A stretch of 64,000 nt of DNA from contig CAMGYJ010000006.1 in NCBI GenBank assembly GCA_946122785.1, positions 38,274,066 to 38,338,065 on the forward strand, read 5' to 3'. The position numbers and the translations under genes are program-made. This document shows, piece after piece, positions 10,726 to 20,278 of this stretch. Numbering within the stretch: the stretch's first letter is position 1; each line of letters starts with the position of its first letter. Below the pieces are notes generated by a model. That model was not told where the DNA came from. It saw only the letters and a program-made list of their open reading frames with translations, and did no database searches. The stretch is from Linum tenue. Its lineage: Eukaryota; Streptophyta; Magnoliopsida; Malpighiales; Linaceae.

Positions 10726-12257
10726 GGGTTAATTGCATGGTTCGTCACTAAGATTACAAAAAACGTTCAATTTTGATCACTCGAAATATTTAAATCCATT
10801 GATGGTACTTCAGTTTACGTAAACCGTTCACGTTTGGTCACTCTCCGTCCAACTCCGTTAACATTGGCTGATGTGGCAGTCAACTCTCAAATTTGACAGT
10901 TAACTTAGTGATGTGGCAACTAAAAAATTATTTAAAATAAAAAATAAATTTTAATATTTTCCACCTCATTATTACATTCATTAGAAAAATAAAAAAAATA
11001 AAAAACCTAATTTCTTTTCTACAAACCCCCATACCCTATCCGACCCAACCTCCACCGCCGCCGAAGAATTTGACCACAATAGTAACCCTAATTTCTTTTC
11101 TACACCCGCGATTTCAGCAGCAGGATCGTCTACAACAGCAACTTCGATCTCTACATCGGGCCGACTGCCAATTGGAGGGACACAGTCTCTTTCAACATGG
11201 CTCCCGACCCACTCAATCCCGAGCAGCTTCCGACCGGCGAAATCGTGGCAGAGTACTCTGAAAAAGTGGTGAAATTGGGGGATCTGCTGACCCACCGCCA
11301 TGCCTCCTCCTAAGCTCAAGATCAATGTTGGGGCTAAACTCAAGAAACTGCCGCCGCCAGTGCCGCCTCCTGTCATCAAAAGAGAGGTTGTCGGCAGTAG
11401 TGACGACTGTGGCGCTGGCAATGTTAGCAGCAGAAGGATGGGCGGCAGTGGAGAACCCCAGGTTCGGCAACCCTCAGTCTCAAGACAAGGAGTTCTTCAG
11501 CGGCAGCATTGTCGGATCCGTTGATCATTCTGCTCCTCCTGGGATGGACTCCATCAAGAGATCCAATTCCTACGACGAACAACATTATTATTTAATTATA
11601 ATGTTTGCTACTTGTCATTGCTAGCTTCACAAATATTGATTATATAGGTTAGTTAGAGTTCCATTCTTTTTACAGGAGCAGCTTAAAGGAAGCAGCTAAG
11701 GTGGATCCCCAATTTCACCACTTCCTCAGAGTACTCTGCCACGATTTCACCGCACACGGTCGGCAGCTGCTCGGGATTGAGTGGGTCGGGAGCCATGTTG
11801 AAAGAGACTGTGTCCCTCCAATTGGCAGCCAGTCCGGTGTAGAGATCGAAGTTGCTGTTGTAGATGATCTTGCTGCTGAAATTGCGGATGTAGAAAAGAA
11901 ATTAGGGTTGCTATGGTGGTCGGATTTCGCGGCGGTGGAGGTTGGGTCGGGTAAGGTATGGGGTTTGTAGAAAAGTTTTTTATTTTTTTATTTTTTTTAA
12001 TGAATGTAATAATGAGGTGAAAAATATTAAAATTTATTATTTTATTTTTTAATAATTTTTTAGTTGCAACGTCACTAAGTTAACGGTCAACTTTGAGAGT
12101 TGACTGCCACATCAGCCAAAGTTAACGGATTTGGACAGAGAGTGACCAAACGTGAACGGTTTGCGTAAACTGAAGTACCATCAAAGGATTTAAATATTTC
12201 GAGTGACCAAACTTGAACGTTTTTTGTAATCTCAGTGACGAACCATGCAATTAACCC
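10726..12257. mobile_element. Pack-MULE-like non-autonomous Mutator element with long inverted arms
   Basis: The element begins GGGTTAATTGCATGG and ends with the inverse at 12257. Inverted arms run about 10726-11284 and 11704-12257, roughly 555 bp each. It is flanked by a perfect 10-bp duplication AAATAAGGTA (10716-10725 and 12258-12267), in the Mutator size range. No transposase is present. The arms contain a gene-derived fragment (11101-11289 and its mirror near 11704-11890), and a unique centre of about 419 bp holds further possible exon-like sequence (near 11300-11600) that I cannot identify. It is inserted in the minus-strand LINE relic. Its terminal design (ttaacgg, gtcaactctca, gtggcag, agagtgaccaaac blocks) is shared with the MULE at 16534-19727. 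Confidence 0.88.
11101..11289 (+). pseudogene. Captured fragment of a 2-oxoglutarate/Fe(II) dioxygenase (ACC-oxidase-homologue family)
   Basis: One uninterrupted frame of 63 codons, starting TAC at 11101, contains YNSNFDLY, then ANWRDTVSFNMAPDP, then a PEQLP...EIVAEYSEKVVKLG stretch. This is the central region of the plant 1-aminocyclopropane-1-carboxylate oxidase homologue family of soluble dioxygenases, upstream of the H-x-D iron-binding site, which is absent here. The fragment has no start codon and stops matching at the end of the inverted arm. A mirror copy lies on the minus strand in the right arm at about 11704-11890. The family identification is from memory of conserved motifs. It is a fragment, not a working gene. 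Confidence 0.72.
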
Positions 12258-12267
12258 AAATAAGGTA

Positions 12268-12900
12268 AGACCTTCAAAGAAAGCAGATGCCTCAAAGGAA
12301 CCTTTACCCAAATTTTCATGAGAATCCAAAACCATATTGTGAAGTGGAATGTATTCATCGACTATAACTCAATCCTGATGCCCCACCCATCCTCTGGAAA
12401 ATATGGAAATCAACCTTTTCCAAATGACCCTTATAACACGAAGATATTTGGTCATCAGAATAGTATTCCCTTGTTTGGGGCATCCCAGAATTGAACCCAA
12501 AGTGTCAATACTTTAAGGCTTGCAGACACCTCCACCAAAGGGGAGCCCCAATAATGAATATGGACCATTAACATAGGTAGAACCCAGGAAGTTGTAGCTA
12601 GAATATGGTGGAGATCAGCCACTTATGAAAAAATGAACTGAATTTGGTCATCAACCATTGGGAAAATAGTGAAGGAACCGTGCACTTCCACACATCAACT
12701 ATGAAGTTTTGGAGGCTTGCCGGAGATTTGGACCAACGATTGTATTAAGGATACTGGAACTTGCCCGCTCCTCAAAAAATGTTGTGATCTCATTGTTTAA
12801 CACCATATCTACTATTGAAGCCATTGTAGAGGATCTTCTAAAACTCGAAACACCAACTGAGAATTTTGTTTTCACAAATAAATTAGTGTGACATGCATGA
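12268..12900 (-). pseudogene. LINE ORF1 relic (DUF4283 / zinc-knuckle type)
   Basis: On the minus strand a heavily broken frame shows LTLWVQFWDAP near 12510-12480, resembling the W-V-Q-x-x-x-L/P element of plant LINE ORF1 (DUF4283). Further on, a decayed ...GWVGHQD stretch near 12385-12365 resembles the zinc knuckle after DUF4283, with its cysteines lost. Order and strand agree with the ORF2 relic on the other side of the Pack-MULE, so both are probably one LINE split by the MULE. No product is expected. Confidence 0.45.
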
Positions 12901-14249
12901 TGATCTCCGATTGAGGCCATATAAGGCATTCATCGTAGGGCCTAACCGCCTGAGAGGAGAAGACATGTTGTCGAAGATACAAAGTGGATGTCGCATAATC
13001 GACGATAGAGTTAAACGGGAAAGGAATCGTAGAGGTAGTGAAAGGAGAGGGAGAGAGAACGATCCTCTAATGTTTTTGACAATTATAAAAACTTGAACTA
13101 GTGAAGCCGAATGATTACCCAGGCTAATCCTACTTATTGGATCTTTTATGAATTTTGATCTTCCGGTACTGTGGATCTTCTGATTACACATAACCTTTTC
13201 TTTGTGATTGTTTTATGGTAGTTAATTTTATGTTTGAACCAATGTATATATGATTCATCGATAACAAAACCATCAATGGCATATATATAACACCATGTGA
13301 GATCAGTTTTAAGAAAAAATGTTCTCTCCCCTCTCTCCTTGAAAGCTTATGAAAATTTCTTTTACATATTTCTTTGTGATGGCAATCTAACACAAACTCA
13401 TGGGAGAGTACGATGTTGATACGACAATCAAATATTCAATTTACTCGAGTGAGTGCTTCAATCCTGATTGGAGATTACATGAAATATCCCCAATCTCCAG
13501 GTTAAACAAATTCAGAAGACATGTAACTGAGCGGTATTTGAGTTCAAACAAATTTAGATCTCAGTGTTAAAGCGATGATACATGATGCAAATGGAGGAAT
13601 GAGTTGCTCTCCCACCACCGGGGTTTGAGATGGATGGTGACATGGCTTGTGGGCCAATCCATGAGTTTAGCTTCTTCGCTACACTCTTTGTGTATGATGG
13701 GCTTTTTCGATGGGGCCGTGTTTGTGGGCTCGCTTTCAGTCGCATGAATGGTTATTTGATGTGCAACGATGAGTGTGGTGATGGCGCAAGGAGCATGGTA
13801 TGAGGGACTTGAGGATCCGACACTGGTGGAGCTAGTGCCCCTTGAGATGGGACTAAATGGTGTAGTAGCGTTGATTTCTCCATCATGTGCTTGAAAGGAG
13901 ATGGAAAAACCATATGATAAGGTGAACATTGGTATAACTTCGGATGGTAGGGTGCGCAGTTCTTCACGAGGTTCAGTGGATGCTCCATTCTATTCTAGAA
14001 TTTTTGGTGCGCTTTTTAAGCAAAAAACAATAGGGGGTAGCCAATGCGGTGGCTAAGAAAACCCTCTCTTTGTTACCTGTTGCTTTGGACCGTTTCGACA
14101 TGAGATTATCTCCTTTCAGAATTATAAATGGTGTATCTATGTTTCGTTGATGATGCAAACATCTCAATGTTGCATCTCCCAATCGACTTCGCTATTGGCC
14201 TCACATGACAAGCGCCACTACATCCTATTTTCCAAAAGGTGGGCTGACC
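12901..14249. other. No gene recognised
   Basis: Short open frames occur on both strands (for example minus 13929-13567 and 14182-13973) but none shows a known domain, and overlapping frames are equally open. It may be the 5' part of the minus-strand LINE or unrelated intergenic DNA. AAATC at 14250-14254 is the left target duplication of the following solo LTR. Confidence 0.35.
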
Positions 14250-14254
14250 AAATC

Positions 14255-15619
14255 TGATAGACCGATAATTACACATGTTTTCACCCCTTTTCTGGAGCCG
14301 TTTGAGATGTGGATTCTCGTGTTTTAAGCCGATTTCACGCCAGGTTGTACGTTTGTGTCATATTTCAGGACTTGGCGGTGGAATCGAGGCAAAGGAACGA
14401 GATTTGGGTCGAAAGGAGCAAGTAAGGCTTGGAGTGTGCTGGAGAGCCAAAATACCCGGCCAAAGGCAGGAATACCCGACCGGGTATTTTCTGGCCATGG
14501 TCGGGTATTTCCCACTTTGGGCGTCCGTGAGAAACAGAAGGGGGCCCGGGCAGGAGGCTTAAATCCCCGGTCGGGGATTAATGGTCATGACCGGGGATTT
14601 TCCCTTCACTGAAGCGCCGCGTTTTGAGCATACCCGGTCGAGACCCAAAATACCCGACCGGGTATTTCGACCAGGTATCGCGACCAGGCAGCAGATTTAA
14701 GGGAAAGAAAGGCTAACATTCAAGGGTTCCGAGTTTTTGAGAGAGAAAGCGATTCCTAGAGAGAGAAAGCGACGAACCAGAGTTCCCAAGTGCCATAGCT
14801 TGATCTTCATCACCATTGGAGCCCGGCTTGAGCTTGGAGAAGTGCCGATTAAATGTCCAGGAGCAGAAATCCATCTTCATAGTATGATTTCCGCGTCTGA
14901 ATCCGCTTTTGCTTCTTTCTCTATGAAGTAGTTCCCCCATTCATCTGGGTATGGGGAACCCTAGATTTGTATGCTAGGTCTGATTGTATGAACCCAAGTA
15001 CAGAGTTTGTGAATTGATTATATTCGATTGAGGTTTGAATGATTGAATGACTTGAATCCTGATCAAATTCCTGTTGTTTCTGCTTTGACCTAGAATGAGA
15101 ATATATGCCTAGGTTGATAGAGTATCCTTAATTGAAGGTAGCGAATTGGTGACTTTAGTCGAGGAGCCAATTCGCTATTCTGTACCGAATTCAACTCGGT
15201 AGTGGAGGTTTGGCTCGTTAGGGCCTCAATCTGTTTACTCCGGTGGAGGTTAGTCGCCCGCTAGAGACTCAGATTGAGAGGGTCTGAAGACCTTTAGTCG
15301 AGACTTCAGACTATTTAAGAACCTTCCGCAGTATAACTTTCATGAAAACTGAACTTGGTAAATTACAATCCGGCTTAACTACAGTCTAGGGGGAACCATA
15401 TCCGGGTGACCTCTCTTAACTTGAAAACAACCGTTTAACTTGCTTTGCGTTTTTGTTTGTTTGAATCTGCACTAAAAGTTCACTGCTAGATAACAAGAAT
15501 TCACCGAGTAGTCATCAAATCTAGAACCCGGGTTGACAATAAAACCCAAACCCGCTATACTACGCTTTAGGAAGTGGTTATACTTGGCCATTTTCTAGAG
15601 TGACAGTAGTAGTGAGTCA
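14255..15619 (+). mobile_element. Solo LTR, probably Ty3/gypsy
   Basis: A 1365-bp block starts TGATAGACCG and ends GTGAGTCA, flanked by the 5-bp duplication AAATC (14250-14254 and 15620-15624). No internal retroelement sequence or second LTR adjoins it, so it is most simply a solo LTR left by LTR-LTR recombination. The U3-like half holds three near-palindromes of 18 bp: aatacccgaccgggtatt at 14471-14488 and 14649-14666, and aatccccggtcggggatt at 14562-14579. Related half-sites lie between them. The gypsy assignment rests on general LTR style and is inference. Confidence 0.72.
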
Positions 15620-15639
15620 AAATCCTATCTTTGTCCAGT

Positions 15640-16075
15640 GGGATAGACATATAAATAATTGCACAACTATCATCGTCGTCGTCGAGCTCTTGCATTTTCA
15701 TTCCATGAGAAACTTCTTTCATCCATCAGCAACCACCTTGGGGAGCAAATTCTTGATTTCCTCAAGATTCTTCTCCCTATGATTAACTAGAATCCTGATG
15801 CTATGAACCGGTGGTTGCATTAGCAAGTCCATGTGTTGCCAAATTTGTTCGGCGTCAAAATTATCAACTAACTATTCATCAATCGACAATTTTTGAATGT
15901 TTTCCTAAGAGGGGAAAATAAGTGCTGAGATGCCACCCATGCAACATCAGACAGTGCCACCAACGGCTCTAACCATTGTAGAGGTTTCCTCAATTTCAGC
16001 TGGTTTAACCTTCCATCCTTGCTGCTTCGCTATATTTAACGACACTATTGTTGCAATGTCCAACAAGGATGAGGG
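15640..16075 (-). pseudogene. Relic of an MPP10-like U3 snoRNP gene
   Basis: On the minus strand I read FDAEQIWQHMDLLMQPP near 15865-15815 followed by EKNLEEIKNL near 15770-15745. Upstream lies LPSSLLDIATIVSLNIA near 16070-16020. The FDAEQIWQ...D...QP...EKNxEEI pattern matches my memory of the N-terminal region of plant MPP10, a nucleolar protein of the U3 processome that works in 18S rRNA maturation. The frame has several stops and only a small part of the protein is present, with no splice sites I can defend. It could be a processed copy or a transposon-captured piece. Identification is by motif memory only. Confidence 0.45.
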
Positions 16076-17157
16076 AAGGCATGTATTTCGATGAAGGATG
16101 GGTGTTTGTTTGTTTTGCATAAATTGAGGGTGTAAATAGAAAATAAGTAGAAGGATAAAAAAAGTAATTATTAATATTAAACTAGGACGATCATTGTAAA
16201 AATAAGATGAAAAATAGCAATAAAAGAACCACCTCTTTAAGATAAACACAATTTATGTTCATTGCTTTATTCTTGTTTCCTGATTCTCGCCTAATGCATA
16301 CAAACTAGTGTTGTCATACTGGTGGAATGCCAGTCGGTTGGACCTAGTTCTATCAGTTCGAGTCATGAAACCGGCGTGAATACCACATGTATGACTAACA
16401 TGATCGATTTCCTATCTATAAACAAAATGACATCACGTTTTATTTTGGATTCAAGTATAAAAGTTTGGGTATTGATGGTAAATGTTGTATTAAAATATGG
16501 GTATTTGTTATTTTGTTTGGAATGTTGTATTTTGGGTAAACTGCAAGTTTGGTCACTAGAATTACTAAATAATTTTACGTTTGTCACTAAAATTATTTTA
16601 TTTCATTCATGATCACTACAATTAGTTCAACGGTTCAAGTTTGGTCACTCTCTGTTAGTCTCCGTTATCTTTATCCTATGTGGCAGTCAACACTCATAGT
16701 TGACCGTTAAATGAATGACGTGGCATAAAAAATCTGATACAATTTCCACCTCACTATAAAAATAAATAAAAACAAAAAATAATTACAATTATTAACACCT
16801 CGTTGTCATCGCTTCACTCCGCGTCGCTTCAGCACGAACGCCGACCATCACCACCAACTCCAGTGGAAACCTCGCTCAACCATCGTAATCACCATCAACG
16901 CAGGCCATCACCACCAAATCCGGTGGATAAATCCAACTCAGAAATCGTCGCAATCATCCACGATCTTCACCGCCGCGTACGCAACGCCGCCCTCGGAAGT
17001 TTCCTCCCGTCTGAGAGACGCTTCGTATGGGAAAGCAATTATCGAAGAAATTTCCCGACGCCGGCGGGTCCAATCGATATCAAAAATCCGCAGGAAATCT
17101 TATCTGGAGCGTTGCGCCACCACTGATGCAAACAAGGTTGTCCGCCAAGGTTAGGAT

Positions 17158-18923
17158 TAGGGGTGGGCATCGGTTCGATTTGGTTCAAACCAAACTGAAC
17201 AAGGGTATGCCGGTCTCCTAGTATTCCTGAAAGCTGAAACAGATTCTGAGTCGAAATATATTTCAGTTCGGTCTAGCCAAACCAAAAATATATCGGTCCG
17301 GAACTACAAACCCGAAGAACCCGACCTCTTTCCTGCTCTCACTATTTCTTCAAATTGAAGACCCAAAAATAACAAAACCCCTTTCTTTCCTCCGCCCTCC
17401 CACCTCTTCCTCTTCATTCTTCCCTCTCACATAGCAGCATCAGAGATCTAACTCCGCCCATAATAAATCGCGCTCCACATCCTTGACGCTAACTCCCTCT
17501 GACGCCGTGGTAGGGATGGAAATGGGTCGGGTTGGGTCGGGTTTTGCCAAACCCAAACCCATGGGTTTATTCGTGAAAAAAAACTGGGTTAAAACCCAAT
17601 GGGTTTGAAAAACTCAAACCCAACCCGCTGGGTATCCGTGGGTTCATGGGTACCCACGGGTTTTTGTCGTAAAAAATTTACAATAACAAGTTCCTATCAA
17701 AATTAAAGTCAAATATCAATCTCTTAATACAAATTATCCATATTTAAAACACCATTCTAGAAAATTCAAGCAAATCACAAATTAACTATACAAATGGTTC
17801 AATACCAATCTAGAAAACTCAAGAAAATTAAAGCAAATCACAAATTATCCATAAATAACATGATTAATTGAAAGCTTCTTCCTTTCAATTAAGTTTCTTC
17901 ACTCTCTACTCGATAACATCAACTTCATTCTACACAATTAGAAAGAAAAAATTAGACATGTCTCCACAAACATAAATAAGATTAGTTGTTTATAATATTA
18001 AATATACCGAGAAAATTAATTATATGGGTGTGGGCGGGTACCCATGGGTCGGGTTTATCTAAACCCAAACCCAATCCAATGAATAGTGAACGGGTTTAAA
18101 CCCAAATCCGGTCCAAAACCCGTCAACACGGATTTTACCCGCGTTGACTGGATTGGGTCGGGTGGGTACCCGTGGGTTCGGGTTTTGTTGCCATCCCTAC
18201 GCCGTGGTCACGCTCAACTCCCTCCGTTGCCGTGGTCGCCCTCTCCCACCCTGAATCCCTGGCCCCTTTCACTGCTCACGGGGCGATTGTTAAAGACGAG
18301 CCTTCTCCACCCTCTGCCGTCGGTTGATGCATATGCTATGAGCGAGATTGATGAGTTTTGAGCTGGGCTTTGGGGGCCGAGTGGTGTGTGGTGGTTGGCT
18401 GCCTTTCGAGAGAAGAGAGAGACAGGGATAGGTGGGAGAGGAATTGAGAAGGGAATGAAGCTCGTTAGCTTCTTCAATCTCGTCTCCTGCAGAACCTCTG
18501 CCGCCGTCTCGTACCAGAGTTTAGAGGGAGGTTAAGGGTTGGACGAGGAGAGAGGCGAGAGAGAGGTGTGGGTTCGGGCTTAGGTTATGTGTTGGTTTAG
18601 GCTTAGTGAGTTATATTCATTTCGGCTTAGTAAGTTGTAGTCATTAGGTTTAGGGTTGTGGAAGATTGGTTAATTTGGGCTTTGGGGGCTGGGGTCATTT
18701 GGCCTTTTGGTGGGCTGGGTTGAGTATTGGTTTTAGTCCACATATTTTCGATTTTTTGGATCGAAATTCGGAATCAAGATTGGGTTGAAAGAATCTTGGT
18801 TTCCGAATTATGCCCATTTTGTTTCCGACTTCCGAACCGAACAATATTTTTTTGGTTTCGGTTCGGTTCAAATTCGATTCGGTCCGATTCAATTTGGGTT
18901 TATCGATCGGATGCCCACCACTA
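17158..18923. mobile_element. Non-autonomous hAT element (outer)
   Basis: Begins TAGGGGTGGGCATCGG and ends …GGATGCCCACCACTA, imperfect terminal inverted repeats. It is flanked by the 8-bp duplication GTTAGGAT (17150-17157 and 18924-18931). The ends are rich in ggttcggtt-type words. No transposase is present. It sits inside the MULE at 16534-19727 and itself holds the hAT at 17511-18199. Confidence 0.88.
17511..18199. mobile_element. Non-autonomous hAT element (inner)
   Basis: 689 bp, begins TAGGGATGGAAATGGGTCGG and ends …GTTGCCATCCCTA. It is flanked by the 8-bp duplication CGCCGTGG (17503-17510 and 18200-18207). Subterminal regions are dense in gggtcgggt / acccaaaccc words and the centre is AT-rich without a coding frame. 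Confidence 0.9.
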
Positions 18924-19500
18924 GTTAGGATGAAGCTTGACAAGTAATTAGGGCGGGGGAATTTGGGGATCAAATCCTCCTTTAGGTTCTTAATTCTCTA
19001 TTTGGAGAAATTTAAGGTCGTCGCTGAATCATTGCTTGCTCATGATTCACTTTCCCCCGTCCTGATTAGTGATGGCCGTCGTTGGCGAATGCTCCACGGT
19101 GAGAGCTAGCCGCCAGTATTGAAATCCGTCGGTGATGGCGATGGCGGTCATCTGCGTGGAGAAGCTCTCGATCTAGAAATCGGCCAGGAGAGAACTCTGT
19201 CTTCGGCGCCATATTTGCTTCTCCTTGTTCTCCGGCTCCACCTATCTTCCTCTTCCTGCCGATTATGGCGATGATTTATCAAGTTTTCACTGAGAGAGGT
19301 GGATCACTAGGGGGGGGGGTGTGAGACGGTGGATCGGAGGGGATCCGCCATCACCGAAGAGAGGTGGAGAGCGACGGTAGATCTGCCGTCACCGAAGAGA
19401 GAGAAGTATAGAGATTAGAATGCTCCCAAACCTAAGTAATTACACAAATTAATTTTAATTTTAATTTTTAATAATTGTAAAAATGAGGTGAAAATTATAC

Positions 19501-19811
19501 AATTTTAAATTTTATTTATTATTATTATTTTAATTAACACGTCACTATTTTAATGGTCAACTATGAGTGTTGACCGCCACATATGATGAAAATAATGGAG
19601 ATTAATGGAGAGTGATTAAACTTAAACTGTTAAACTAATCTTAGTGACCATGAATGAAATAAAATAATTTTAGTGACAACCGTGAAATTATTCAATAATT
19701 CTAGTGACTAAACTTGTAATTTATCCATTGTATTTTATTTAAATATGAATATAAACTATAAATCAATTATTTTCAAATATATTTTATATATATTTAAATT
19801 ATATATATTTT
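19501..19811. repeat. Left copy of a 311-bp flank duplicated on both sides of the Tat element
   Basis: This stretch is the terminal arm of the second MULE plus 75 bp of outside flank. It recurs at 30795-31100 with three substitutions and a 5-bp deletion by hand count. The Tat 5' LTR begins at the very next base. Confidence 0.9.
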
Positions 19812-20253
19812 TGATAGGGTATCATAGTAATTAAGGGATTAATATCATGGCTAATGACATGAAGAAGGAAAGAAGACAAGAGGAAAAAGACAAGGCCGGG
19901 AGACAAGAGACAAGGTCAGGCACCTGACATAAGCAAGGACAAGGGGCAGGGGGACACCCTCTGCCAAAAGGACTATGAACAGTGTCAGAGAGTCTGAGGC
20001 GCCCGACCAGAGCATTTATGGCTTGGCAGGCGCCCAGACCACTACCTAACCCTCAATTGTGTATAAATAGGAGTTCTCTCCTCATAAATAAGAACTATCT
20101 ACTCTTTACTCTAACTTCTCTCTACTTTTTCTCTCTACATACTTCTTCTCTTCTTCTACTTCGGACGAGGAGGGGCGCCTACCCCTTCAAGGTCATGGCT
20201 GACACCCCAAACCCCTTGGACCCGAGCGACCCTCAGTCGATCGGGCTCAAACA
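19812..20253 (+). repeat. 5' LTR of the Tat element
   Basis: Starts TGATAGGGTATC, ends CTCAAACA, two bases before the primer site. TATA box tataaata at 20062-20069. Contains several ggcgcc/gcgccc words. Confidence 0.88.
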
Positions 20254-20255
20254 AT

Positions 20256-20273
20256 TGGCGCCCACCGTGGGGC
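20256..20273 (+). promoter_or_regulatory. Primer binding site
   Basis: tggcgcccaccgtggggc directly follows the LTR end with a 2-bp gap, the form typical of plant Tat-type elements. I do not assign the tRNA from memory. Confidence 0.85.
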
Positions 20274-20278
20274 CAAGC

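Larger units (their letters stand above)
16534..19727. mobile_element. Second Mutator-like element, interrupted by two nested hATs
   Basis: Terminal repeats start GGGTAAACTGCAAGTTTGGTC at 16534 and end with the inverse at 19727 (…gtaatttatcca). The arms stay recognisable for about 260 bp. The flanks carry TTGTATTTT at 16525-16533 and 19728-19736 (8-9 bp, with a one-base ambiguity at the ends). No transposase is seen. The non-hAT interior (about 16800-17150 and 18932-19470) is GC-rich and gene-like, including a 107-codon open stretch at 16803-17126 that I do not recognise, so this too may be a Pack-MULE. Size without the nested insertions is about 1.4 kb. Confidence 0.83.

Noticed and set aside
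13567..13988. Overlapping minus-strand open frames of 78-120 codons
   Set aside because: Two frames are open at once, neither shows a known domain, and no splice or start context supports them.
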